Below, in pieces: positions 1-7,503 of a stretch of DNA of 57,199 nt. The stretch lies in assembly GCA_002238705.1 (NCBI GenBank), contig MPMW01000006.1, forward strand, positions 1 to 57,199. Reading direction: 5' to 3'. The position numbers were made by a program, and so were the translations under genes. The notes under the pieces were generated by a model. That model saw only the letters and a list, made by a program, of their open reading frames with translations, was not told the origin of the DNA and made no database searches. The DNA comes from Acidobacteria bacterium bin61 (lineage in GTDB: Bacteria; Acidobacteriota; Vicinamibacteria; Marinacidobacterales; Marinacidobacteraceae). The first letter of the stretch is position 1; every line of letters starts with the position of its first letter.

Positions 1-169
1 ACAGCCGGTGGTGAAACCCCCGTGAGCACCGACAGGGGCGCGGCCCGGTTCTCCCGGTGGGGGTCGGTTCAGCCGGGATGCATCGCCACTCGGACACCGC
101 GAGGGCCTTGTCACAGGCTGTCAGCCGGCGGGGGGCAGCACTGTCTTCCGATTTCCCCTTCCTGAAGCG
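1..169. other. left edge, no gene assigned
   Basis: Short open frames exist here on both strands, but none has a convincing start, ribosome binding site or recognisable protein signature. It lies downstream of the minus-strand gene that follows, so it may hold that gene's 3' untranslated region or the edge of a gene outside the window. Confidence 0.3.
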
Positions 170-745
170 CTATTCCGCGGGGGCGATGAGGACCTCGATT
201 TCCTCCTCGGCAACCGTGGCGTCGCTCGTTTCGAGATGGGCGCGCACAAGCCACCGGAAACGTCCCTCGAAGGACCGATAGGAAAAACGCGCATCCTCCG
301 GAACCGGCAGTTCCGAGGCCGTCTCCCAGCGGGCCGCGGCCGGCAGAGGCTCCCCGCGCCATAGTTCGTGATCCTCTGAGAAAACTCTCCGGCTCGTTCC
401 GTCCGCGTCACGCCGCTCGGCGGTCAAGGTGATCCGGGCCTCCTTGATCTCGACCGGCCGCCTCGTGACGATGCGGACCGCGCAGTGGATCACCCCTCCG
501 GGGAAGGCGGCCTCGCTGAGGCCGAAATCGCAGACCGAAAAGGGATGCCGGCTGAGGAACCAGGTGGTCGCCCCCACCGACCGGATGACGAAGAAAGCCA
601 CCAGGAAGCCGCCGATCAGCCAGGGCAGCGTCCACCCATAGAAATTCCCGAGGTGAGCAAAGAAGAGCGCACCCAGGACGGTGCCCGAGAGCGAGAGCAG
701 CGAGCGCCGCTTGTCGCGGGCGATGAGCGAAGTCCAGACGAGCAT
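170..745 (-). CDS. two-helix membrane protein of unknown function
   Basis: A 191-residue protein. Two hydrophobic segments lie at about residues 14-32 and 38-56, separated by a short Gly/Trp-containing turn. A soluble domain of about 130 residues follows, rich in beta-strand-like alternation and charged residues. This is the layout of a small inner-membrane protein with an N-terminal hairpin and a cytoplasmic or periplasmic beta domain. No catalytic motif is visible and the family is not recognised. It is divergent from the sugar kinase gene, with 33 bp between the two start codons, so the promoters must overlap. Codon use matches the neighbours, which supports a real gene. Confidence 0.7.
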   Translation of the reverse strand: MLVWTSLIARDKRRSLLSLSGTVLGALFFAHLGNFYGWTLPWLIGGFLVAFFVIRSVGATTWFLSRHPFSVCDFGLSEAAFPGGVIHCAVRIVTRRPVEIKEARITLTAERRDADGTSRRVFSEDHELWRGEPLPAAARWETASELPVPEDARFSYRSFEGRFRWLVRAHLETSDATVAEEEIEVLIAPAE

Positions 746-778
746 GTCCGGCCGTTAGCCTGTTCCGGGAGCCACGCT

Positions 779-1684
779 ATGCGGGCGGTTGAACGAGAAA
801 CAAACGACGGGCCGGATTCTAGGCGGCTTCTCGTTGTGGGACACCTGACCGAAGACGTGACACCCGACGGTCCACGGCTCGGGGGCGCCGCCGCCTTCGC
901 CGGCTTGCTGGCACACCGGTTTGGGCGGCGGGTCACGATCCTGACCGCAACGGACCCGTCGTTTCCCTATCTGGACGCGCTTGCCGGAATTCAGGTTTGC
1001 CGCGTGCCTTCACCGGAACGGACGAGGTTCGAGAACCGCTATCGCGCGGATGGTTCGCGGGAGCAGACCATCCTCAGCCGCGCCGCCGTCATCCCGGACG
1101 TGGCAATCCGGCGTGCCGTCGGGGAACTCCCTTCCGGGTCGGCCGTCCTCTATTGCCCGGTGGCCGATGAAATCGGGAGCACCGGTCCCCTTCCCCGGCC
1201 GCACGGGCCGGGGGCACTCGCCGGGGCCGTTCCCCAGGGCCTCCTCCGCGCTCCGGACGCCGCGGGACGCGTTTCGATCCGCTGGTCCCAAGAAGCGCTC
1301 GCCAGACTCCGGGGCCTCGACTTCGTATCGCTCTCCGAGACGGAACTTCCGGAGCACGGGGAGCTTGTGGTTCCCTTCGTCGCGATAACCCGCGGCCGCC
1401 GGGGGGCGGTCCTCCGCCGTTCGGGCGTGCCCGCGACCGCGATTTCCGCAACCCGGGGCGTCGAAACGGACCCCACGGGGGCGGGCGACGTATTTGCAAC
1501 TGCCCTTTTCGTCGGATTGTGGAGCGCCGTGCCTGCCGAAGACGCCGCCCGCTTGGCTGCGGCCGCGGCCGCGATCAGCATCGAATCCCCGGGAACCGGG
1601 GGGATTCCAACCCTCGAGGAAGCGAACGCCCGGATCAGCGCGCCAGCAGCGGGATCGCGTCCGGACTCACCCGGGCGCCGGTGA
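779..1684 (+). CDS. PfkB/ribokinase-family carbohydrate or nucleoside kinase
   Basis: A 301-residue protein that would phosphorylate a sugar or nucleoside with ATP in the cytoplasm; the substrate cannot be read from the sequence. The N-terminus has the family's opening strand followed by a GG-containing substrate loop at about residues 38-42 (RLGGAAAFAG). The C-terminal PfkB signature DPTGAGDVFA spans about residues 231-240, with Asp237 as the expected catalytic base and the GAG as the anion hole. The open frame extends 98 codons further upstream into the antisense of the neighbouring gene. ATG at 779 is chosen because homology-like sequence begins only after it. The 3' end overlaps the convergent DUF2939-like gene by 50 bp. 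Confidence 0.8.
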   Translation: MRAVERETNDGPDSRRLLVVGHLTEDVTPDGPRLGGAAAFAGLLAHRFGRRVTILTATDPSFPYLDALAGIQVCRVPSPERTRFENRYRADGSREQTILSRAAVIPDVAIRRAVGELPSGSAVLYCPVADEIGSTGPLPRPHGPGALAGAVPQGLLRAPDAAGRVSIRWSQEALARLRGLDFVSLSETELPEHGELVVPFVAITRGRRGAVLRRSGVPATAISATRGVETDPTGAGDVFATALFVGLWSAVPAEDAARLAAAAAAISIESPGTGGIPTLEEANARISAPAAGSRPDSPGRR

Positions 1685-2264
1685 CCCGCCAGGCCCAGAT
1701 ACCGCGCCGCTCAAACAAAATGTCCGCCCAGAGAGGATCTTCGTCCGAAGGGTCCCGGTCGACGCCCAGCCGGACGGCGAAATCGTTCCATCCCTCGTAG
1801 GCGGCGCTTACCGATACCCCCCCGGCCCCTTCTACCGCTTCCCCGGCGTCCTCCCCGAGATCCAGGAAGGCGGACCACCCCTGGGCCGCAGCCGGGCCGT
1901 CGCGGAGCGCCCGGTCGACTCCTTCGGGGGTCGCGAACTGATCGATCATCGCCTCGCCGACCGCCACCGCGAGTTGGGAGGACAGGTCGGGCGCCGGCTC
2001 CGGGGCGGCGGTTCCCCCGTCCTCCGGTTCGGCGCTGCGCCGGCTCTCGGCGCGTTGCGACGCTCCGAGCGTGCGGCGGAGTTCGCCCTTGAGGTTTTCG
2101 CGCACCGCTTCGAAGTCAACGAAGTCGTGGAGGGTGTCCGCATCACCGGCGGCAACCGCTTCACGTATCTGCCACGCCGCGAAGTAGGGACCCAGATAGA
2201 TGCTGGCTCCCAGACCCAGAAAGACCGCCCAGCCAATGAGAAGGTAAAGACGCCCGCGGCTCAC
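1635..2264 (-). CDS. DUF2939-like membrane-anchored protein
   Basis: A protein of about 209 residues from a GTG at 2264. One hydrophobic segment at about residues 6-24 is followed by a short motif seen in DUF2939 proteins: a Tyr/Trp-containing stretch, then an alanine-rich helix reading like A-V-A-A-G-D-A-D-T-L-H-D-F-V-D and R-E-N-L-K. The rest is an acidic, Ala/Pro-rich domain presumed periplasmic. The frame stays open to 2381, but that extension lacks a start with a ribosome binding site and overlaps the dioxygenase gene, so the GTG just before the membrane helix is preferred. Function is unknown; the family is usually described as a small membrane-anchored domain. The start is uncertain. 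Confidence 0.65.
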   Translation of the reverse strand: MSRGRLYLLIGWAVFLGLGASIYLGPYFAAWQIREAVAAGDADTLHDFVDFEAVRENLKGELRRTLGASQRAESRRSAEPEDGGTAAPEPAPDLSSQLAVAVGEAMIDQFATPEGVDRALRDGPAAAQGWSAFLDLGEDAGEAVEGAGGVSVSAAYEGWNDFAVRLGVDRDPSDEDPLWADILFERRGIWAWRVTGARVSPDAIPLLAR

Positions 2265-2337
2265 TTCGGCAATACTAACGGTCGGGACCCACCGGGGTTC
2301 CCGACCTCGCACTCCAGAACGGAGGCACGCGCAAACT

Positions 2338-3303
2338 GTGGGAAAACTCGTCGCTCCTCCGGTCGAAACGGCCGAATCCACGATTCACTTTCCGATGGAA
2401 GGGCAGTTCTTCGAAAGCCTCACCGAAGCGCATCTGCGGCACGCCCTCACACCCCGGGAATTGGCCGCCTTCCAGCGCGACGGCTATCTCGTCGTTCCGG
2501 GCGCGCTCGACGAGGCCACCCGGTTTCGTCTTCTCGAGGCGACGGACCGTCTCGACGGGCGGGAGCGGCAGCGCCTGGAACTTGGTCGCGGGGACATGAT
2601 GTCCCGCTTTTCGGTCATCCGCTTCGACCCGGCCTTCCTGGAATTGGTCGCCTGGGCCCCGACCGTTCCCAAGGTGTGGGACATCCTCGGCTGGAACATC
2701 CAGCTCTACATCTCGCACCTTGTGGTGTATCCGCCCGAGACCTGGGGCGGCCAGCAGTGCCGGGCGCCCGTCTGGCATCAGGACAGCGGCCGTCCGGTTC
2801 TCGAACTGGAGCGTCCCGCCCCCCGCCTGTCCGTCAAGGTGGCGTATTGGCTCACCGATACCCACGGGCCGGACCGCGGCGCCATGGAGGTGATTCCGGG
2901 AAGCCACCGGCTGGACGCCCCTCCTCCCGAGTGCGACGACCCGGATTGGGACGGCAGGCTCCTCCTCGAAGCCTCGCCCGGGGACGCCGTGATCTTCGAT
3001 CGCCGGATCTGGCATCGCCACGGCAGGAACAGTTCGGACGTGGTCCGCAAGGCGCTCTTCTTCGGATACAGCTACCGGTGGCTTCGCGCGCTCGACTACA
3101 CGGCCATGCCGGAGGCGCTCCTCGAGCGCTGCGATCCGGTGCTCCGGCAGCTTCTCGGAGACGGCGCGACGGAAGTCGGGTGGTATCAGCCGCAGCCAGA
3201 GGACGTCCCGCTGCGCGCGTGGCTCGCTGCCCGCATTGGAGAGGAAGGGCTCTGGCAACCTCCCTCATCGCAACCCCAGCAGCGCCTGACCCCTCGGGAG
3301 TAA
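2338..3303 (+). CDS. phytanoyl-CoA dioxygenase (PhyH) family protein
   Basis: A 321-residue Fe(II)/2-oxoglutarate-dependent oxygenase. The HxD iron-binding pair is His147 and Asp149 in WHQDSG. The distal histidine is in the WHRHGRN segment, most likely His226, and a likely 2-oxoglutarate-binding Arg follows near 237. These are the facial-triad elements of the PhyH fold. GGAGG at 2321-2325 lies 12 bases before the GTG at 2338, which supports that start. Substrates in this family range from fatty acyl-CoA to small metabolites, and nothing here identifies one. It begins a same-strand run with the next three genes and is followed after 5 bp by a secreted protein. Confidence 0.85.
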   Translation: MGKLVAPPVETAESTIHFPMEGQFFESLTEAHLRHALTPRELAAFQRDGYLVVPGALDEATRFRLLEATDRLDGRERQRLELGRGDMMSRFSVIRFDPAFLELVAWAPTVPKVWDILGWNIQLYISHLVVYPPETWGGQQCRAPVWHQDSGRPVLELERPAPRLSVKVAYWLTDTHGPDRGAMEVIPGSHRLDAPPPECDDPDWDGRLLLEASPGDAVIFDRRIWHRHGRNSSDVVRKALFFGYSYRWLRALDYTAMPEALLERCDPVLRQLLGDGATEVGWYQPQPEDVPLRAWLAARIGEEGLWQPPSSQPQQRLTPRE

Positions 3304-3308
3304 ACCCG

Positions 3309-3746
3309 TTGCGCGCGCTCGCGGCCGCGTTCCTCGGCTCGGCTTTCATCCTGGTTTCCGCCGGCCATCCCGCCGCCGACCAGACCGAGCCCCTCGCGAA
3401 TCCGGGATCGGTAGACGATTTGCGCGAAAGAGCCCGAGAAATCCTCGCCGGCGTCCAGGAACGCGAGGTCCCTCTCACGGTGGCCCGCCGGCAGATCGAA
3501 CAGCTCCTGCGCGACCTGAAGGCGGTGGGCGATGCGGAGGGGTGGACACCGGTGAACCGGCGCCTGGAAATGACCATCGCCCGGCCCGAGGACCTCCGTC
3601 CCACCCTCACCGAGGAATGCCCCCTCTTCTTCGAGGAGGAACTCATCCAGCTTTGCCCCCTCGATCAGTCCCGTTCGGAAATCTGGGGCAACCAGGTGCT
3701 GGTGTGTGAATTCGCCTGCGCCCCCGAATCCGATTCCAGCCGGTGA
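3309..3746 (+). CDS. secreted protein of unknown function, cysteine-containing
   Basis: A 145-residue protein from a TTG at 3309, preceded at good spacing by a purine-rich GGGAG that overlaps the end of the dioxygenase gene. Residues 1-20 form a signal peptide ([17 protein letters not shown]) with probable cleavage near HPAA. The mature part starts with a charged helical region of about 60 residues. Its last 40 residues hold four cysteines (EECP, QLCP, VCEFAC), suggesting two disulfides in the periplasm or outside. No family is recognised. Its stop codon overlaps the mutase GTG by four bases, so the two are probably translationally coupled. A much longer open frame through the upstream antisense region is rejected. 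Confidence 0.6.
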   Translation: MRALAAAFLGSAFILVSAGHPAADQTEPLANPGSVDDLRERAREILAGVQEREVPLTVARRQIEQLLRDLKAVGDAEGWTPVNRRLEMTIARPEDLRPTLTEECPLFFEEELIQLCPLDQSRSEIWGNQVLVCEFACAPESDSSR

Positions 3747-5314
3747 CCGCGGGGTCGGGCCGTTCGCGCCGCACCCTCCGGCCGGTCTATCGGCCGGAGG
3801 ACGTGCGGGAAAGCGGAGAGAGCCTGGCTCGCCCCGGCCAGCCCCCGTTCACGCGGGGCATCCGGGCCGCCGGCTATCGGGAGCGGCTCTGGACCATGCG
3901 CCAGTACGCGGGGTACGCCACCGCCGCGGAGTCCAACCGCCGCTACCGGCGTCTGCTCGAAAGCGGACAGACGGGCCTTTCGGTCGCCTTCGATCTTCCG
4001 ACCCAGATCGGCTACGACTCCGACCATCCGCTGGCGGCCGGGGAGGTGGGCCGGGTCGGGGTCGCCATCGATTCGCTGGAGGACATGGAAACACTGTTCC
4101 GGGGAATCAGCCTCGACAGCGTTTCCACCTCCATGACGATCAATGCGACGGCGCCGATCCTGGTTGCGCTCTACGTGACGGCGGCCGAACGCCAGGGCGT
4201 CGCGCCGGAGAGAATCGCCGGCACGGTCCAGAACGACATCCTCAAGGAGTACGCGGCCCGCGGCACCTGGATCTATCCGCCCGAACCGTCCATGCGGCTC
4301 GCCACCGACCTCATCGAGTGGTGCCGGCGCGAGCTGCCGCGGTTCCAACCGGTGAGCGTGAGCGGCTACCACATGCGGGAGGCGGGCTGCACCGCCGCCC
4401 AGGAGGTGGGATTCACCCTCGCCAACGGCCTCGCCTACGTCGAATGGACCGTGGAACGGGGGCTGTCGGTGGACGAGGTGGCAGCGCGCGTTTCGTTCTT
4501 CTTCAACGCGCATCGCGATTTCCTCGAGGAGGTGGCCAAGTTCCGCGCCGCCCGCCGCCTCTGGGCCAAGCTCTTGCAGGACCGGTTCGGTTCTGAGAGC
4601 CCGAGGGCCCGGATGCTGCGGTTTCACACCCAGACCGCGGGATCCACCCTCACTGCCCTCGAACCCCAGGTGAACGTGGTCCGCACCACGTTGGAGGCCC
4701 TCGCGGCGGTGCTCGGGGGAACCCAGTCGCTCCACACGAACGCGCTCGACGAGGCGCTCGGGCTCCCGACCGAGGAGACGGCCGACCTGGCTCTCCGAAC
4801 CCAGCAGGTGATCGCCTTCGAGAGCGGGGTGGCGGCCACCGTGGATCCCCTCGGGGGGTCGTGGGCCATCGAGGCGCTCACCGACCAGATCGAGGCGGAG
4901 GCCCTCGAATGGATCGAGCAGGTGGACCGGCTCGGCGGCGCCGTCCCGGCCATCCGCGCGGGATTCGTCCGGGCCCGCATCCAGGAGGCCGCCTACGCCT
5001 ACCAGCAGGATGTGGAGGCCGGCGATGAGGTCGTCGTCGGGGTGAACCGGTTCCGGCGGGAGGAAGGGGGAAGCCGCGTCGAACCCTTCGAACTCGACGC
5101 GGAAACGGAGACGGCACAGGTGGAACGGGTGCGCGCCCTGCGAGCCCGGCGGGACCCGGCGGGGGTGGAGGGCGCGCTGGCCGAGGTTGGACGGGTGGCG
5201 TCGGCAGGCGGGAACCTGATGCCCGCCATCCTCAGTGCGGTCTCCGCACTCGCCACCGTCGGGGAAATCAGCGACGCCCTGAGGGCGGTCTTCGGCGAAC
5301 ACCGGGGAAGCTGA
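3743..5314 (+). CDS. methylmalonyl-CoA mutase, catalytic (large) subunit without B12 domain
   Basis: A 523-residue protein matching the catalytic TIM-barrel part of acyl-CoA mutases. It interconverts (R)-methylmalonyl-CoA and succinyl-CoA in the cytoplasm using adenosylcobalamin. Substrate-specifying residues look like true methylmalonyl-CoA mutase: Tyr55 in RQYAG (Phe in isobutyryl-CoA, Ile in hydroxyisobutyryl-CoA mutases) and Arg173 in [10 protein letters not shown] (Gln in isobutyryl-CoA mutase). His210 in SGYHMREAG is the conserved active-site histidine. The cobalamin-binding domain with DxHxxG is absent, so a separate small subunit is needed; it is not in this window. The protein starts on a GTG overlapping the preceding stop. 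The segment just before RQYAG (GIRAAGY) differs from the usual YPTMY-type loop. Confidence 0.88.
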   Translation: MTAGSGRSRRTLRPVYRPEDVRESGESLARPGQPPFTRGIRAAGYRERLWTMRQYAGYATAAESNRRYRRLLESGQTGLSVAFDLPTQIGYDSDHPLAAGEVGRVGVAIDSLEDMETLFRGISLDSVSTSMTINATAPILVALYVTAAERQGVAPERIAGTVQNDILKEYAARGTWIYPPEPSMRLATDLIEWCRRELPRFQPVSVSGYHMREAGCTAAQEVGFTLANGLAYVEWTVERGLSVDEVAARVSFFFNAHRDFLEEVAKFRAARRLWAKLLQDRFGSESPRARMLRFHTQTAGSTLTALEPQVNVVRTTLEALAAVLGGTQSLHTNALDEALGLPTEETADLALRTQQVIAFESGVAATVDPLGGSWAIEALTDQIEAEALEWIEQVDRLGGAVPAIRAGFVRARIQEAAYAYQQDVEAGDEVVVGVNRFRREEGGSRVEPFELDAETETAQVERVRALRARRDPAGVEGALAEVGRVASAGGNLMPAILSAVSALATVGEISDALRAVFGEHRGS

Positions 5315-5318
5315 TCCA

Positions 5319-5966
5319 GTGCCCGGGCCGGCGCTGGATACGCTCCGCACGGTCCTGGCCGCGAACGGGTATCCCGAATTCCGGGAGCGGCTCCGCCGGA
5401 GCGGTTGCGCGCGCTGCGCGCTGGCCGCGGACCGGCAGCACATCGTGGTGGACCGCGGAAACCCCGACGCCGCCATCCTCGCGGTGGGAGAGGCTCCGGG
5501 GGCTTCCGAGGACGCGGCGGGCATCGCGTTCTGCGGGCGTGCAGGGAAGATGCTCGACGACCTCTTCGCCGCGGCCGGCCTCTCCACCGACGATCACCTC
5601 CTCATCGTGAACGTGGTGAAGTGCCGTCCGCCCGGCAACCGGGCGCCGCACCGCGACGAAGCGGCCCGCTGCCGCCCCTTCCTCGAGCGGCAGTTCGCCC
5701 TCTCACCGGCCCGGCTGGTGGCGCTGATGGGAGTCACCGCGCTGCGCCATTTCGCTCCTGACCGCGCCAAGGGACCGCTGGGCGCCCAAGTGGGTCGTTT
5801 CTTCCGGCTCCCGGACTGGCCCGGCCACGAGTTCGTCACGCTCTACCACCCCGCCGCCATCCTCTACAACAGGTCGCTTGAGCCGATCGCTCGGGAACAC
5901 GTCCGGGCGCTGGCGGCGCGGGTCGGCGAACAGACCCGGCCGGAATTCAGTGGTATATCTCAATGA
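5319..5966 (+). CDS. family-4 type uracil-DNA glycosylase (Fe-S)
   Basis: A 215-residue protein that removes uracil from DNA to start base-excision repair. The signature motif GEAPGASEDAAG is at residues 57-68, with FCGRAG following. NVVKCRPPGNR is at about 98-108 and the late HPAA motif has His177. Four cysteines (C30, C33, C102, C118) have the spacing expected for the 4Fe-4S cluster of family-4 enzymes. The GTG start is 4 bp after the mutase stop, so the gene is probably co-transcribed with it although the functions are unrelated. Its last codons overlap the palindromic operator of the following vapBC pair. Confidence 0.88.
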   Translation: MPGPALDTLRTVLAANGYPEFRERLRRSGCARCALAADRQHIVVDRGNPDAAILAVGEAPGASEDAAGIAFCGRAGKMLDDLFAAAGLSTDDHLLIVNVVKCRPPGNRAPHRDEAARCRPFLERQFALSPARLVALMGVTALRHFAPDRAKGPLGAQVGRFFRLPDWPGHEFVTLYHPAAILYNRSLEPIAREHVRALAARVGEQTRPEFSGISQ

Positions 5967-5973
5967 GATATAC
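5953..5973. promoter_or_regulatory. vapBC operator palindrome
   Basis: A perfect inverted repeat: 9-base arms GTATATCTC and GAGATATAC around the spacer AAT. It ends 17 bp before the vapB ATG and is sharply AT-rich compared with its surroundings. This is the form and position expected of a binding site for a VapB-VapC autoregulatory complex. It overlaps the final codons of the glycosylase gene. Confidence 0.8.
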
Positions 5974-5990
5974 TGCGTCCGAGCAAGCCC

Positions 5991-6239
5991 ATGGCGCAAA
6001 CCGCAAAACTGTTCTGGTCGGGCCGGTCGCAGGCGGTGCGCCTGCCGAAACCGTTCCGCATGGAGGGAAGCGAAGTGCGGATCCGCCGTCAGGGACGCAA
6101 GGTGATCCTTGAGCCGATCGCGGAAGACTGGACGTGGCTCGACGCTGTCGCCGGTACGTTCTCCGACGATTTCTTCGCTGAGGGGCGACAACAGCCGGCC
6201 GAGCAGAAGCGGCCCGAGTTGGACACGTTGTTCGACTGA
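5991..6239 (+). CDS. vapB: VapB-type antitoxin (AbrB/MazE swapped-hairpin)
   Basis: An 82-residue protein. Residues 5-45 have the AbrB-like DNA-binding fold signature (KLFWSGRSQAVRLPKPFRM), typical of VapB antitoxins. The C-terminal part, rich in acidic and aromatic residues (DDFFAEGR onward), should wrap the toxin. It is expected to bind the 5953-5973 palindrome, alone or with VapC, to repress its own operon. The stop codon shares one base with the vapC ATG, so the two genes are translationally coupled. Confidence 0.85.
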   Translation: MAQTAKLFWSGRSQAVRLPKPFRMEGSEVRIRRQGRKVILEPIAEDWTWLDAVAGTFSDDFFAEGRQQPAEQKRPELDTLFD

Positions 6240-6661
6240 TGCGGTATCTGCTCGACACGAATGCCTGCATCGCCCTGCTCAACCGGACCGATCCGGGCCT
6301 GGAAGCACGCGTCCGCCGCCAGCGGGTGGCGGATGTCGGCCTGCCCGCCCCCGTAGCGTTCGAGCTGTACTACGGCGCCTTCAGAAGCCGCCGGCAGCAG
6401 GAGAACCTCTCCCGGCTCGACGCCATCGGACTGGAGACGGTCCCCTTCGACGCGTCGGACGCCCGCTCCGCGGGCGCCGTCCGGGCCGGACTCGAACGCT
6501 CCGGACGCCCGATCGGTCCGTACGACGTGCTCATCGCCGGCCAGGCGCGCGCCCGCGGGTTGGTGCTCGTGACCGCCAACACGCGGGAGTTCGCACGGGT
6601 TGACGGTCTGGAGTGCGAAGACTGGTCGGACCGGAGGGCCGCTGGTGGCCGCACCACGTAG
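6239..6661 (+). CDS. vapC: VapC-type PIN-domain ribonuclease toxin
   Basis: A 140-residue PIN-domain toxin that would cleave RNA, usually tRNA or rRNA, when freed from VapB. Expected acidic metal-binding residues are visible: Asp6 in LLDTN, Glu42 in AFELYYG and Asp96 in GPYDVLIAG, plus the NTREF segment near residue 114. Length is normal for VapC. The last 15 residues (RRAAGGRTT end) are extra and may be disordered. The gene converges on rnhB. Confidence 0.88.
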   Translation: MRYLLDTNACIALLNRTDPGLEARVRRQRVADVGLPAPVAFELYYGAFRSRRQQENLSRLDAIGLETVPFDASDARSAGAVRAGLERSGRPIGPYDVLIAGQARARGLVLVTANTREFARVDGLECEDWSDRRAAGGRTT

Positions 6662-6727
6662 CGGCGAAGCGGACCGGAGGGCCGGCCAGCGTGCAGTCCT
6701 CCCGTTTGGGGTCCCTTGCCACGTCTC

Positions 6728-7408
6728 TCAGAACAGCCTGGGCGCGCCGCGGAGTTCGCGGATGACGTCCCAGCTCCAGCTCATCCGGGTTTCCGGAGGC
6801 AGCCGGCCGGTTCGGCCGTGATAAGCGCGGAGGAACCGCTCCGTGGCCGCGTTCACATACCCGCCGCCCTTCACTTCGCCGTATTCCGCTTCATAGCGCT
6901 CCAGCAGCGCGTCGAGCAGCGCATCCCGGCGGACCTTGGCGATCACGCTCGCGGCGGCCACCGCCACATGGTGCGACTCCCCGTCGTCCACCGCCTCGAG
7001 ATGGGGATAGCGGGGCCGCAGCGCCTCGAAGAGCCGGCGCCCGTCGGCAACCACCCGGTGCACCGTTCCGGCCTCGCCCAGGATTTCGTCGGCGGCGCGG
7101 CGCTCCAGCACGTTCAGGTCCCCCACTTCGGCGTAGCGGTCCACCTCGCCGGCATCCAGGACGCGGACGACAATGCACTCCGCCAGCCGCTCGATGTGCC
7201 AGGCCAGCGCCTTGCGGTGGGTGCGGGCGGCGTCCCCGGCGCCGAACCGCTTCGAGTCCCGAACGCCCAATCGGGTCAAGGCGCCGGCCTTCAGGGGATC
7301 CAGAACGACCCCCGCCACCACGAGCGGCCCGAGCGCCGCGCCGCGCCCCGCCTCGTCGAGGCCGAGCACCCCGCGATCCCGCGCGGCGGGAGACGAATCA
7401 GGTGACAT
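6728..7408 (-). CDS. rnhB: ribonuclease HII
   Basis: A 226-residue enzyme that removes RNA, especially single ribonucleotides, from RNA-DNA hybrids. The catalytic DEAGRG is at residues 18-23 (Asp18, Glu19), the DSK motif at 51-53, another acidic residue at Asp122 (VADGR), and Asp162 in the ASVIAKVRRD block. All four catalytic acids are therefore present. The ATG at 7408 is preferred because the frame's further 15 upstream codons have no homology-like content. It is divergent from the flavoprotein gene, leaving a 95-bp intergenic region. Confidence 0.92.
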   Translation of the reverse strand: MSPDSSPAARDRGVLGLDEAGRGAALGPLVVAGVVLDPLKAGALTRLGVRDSKRFGAGDAARTHRKALAWHIERLAECIVVRVLDAGEVDRYAEVGDLNVLERRAADEILGEAGTVHRVVADGRRLFEALRPRYPHLEAVDDGESHHVAVAAASVIAKVRRDALLDALLERYEAEYGEVKGGGYVNAATERFLRAYHGRTGRLPPETRMSWSWDVIRELRGAPRLF

Positions 7409-7503
7409 GCGCTCGAGAGCGGGAAACTCCCTCGAAGCCCGCGCCGGCCTCACCGACCGGCCCGCCGCAATAAAGTTCCGTACGTAACATGAAAGGTCAG
7501 AAC

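Noticed and set aside
3665..5587. 640-codon open frame on the minus strand opposite the mutase gene
   Set aside because: It mirrors the mutase gene, its composition is the usual antisense pattern of GC-rich genes, and no motif is visible.
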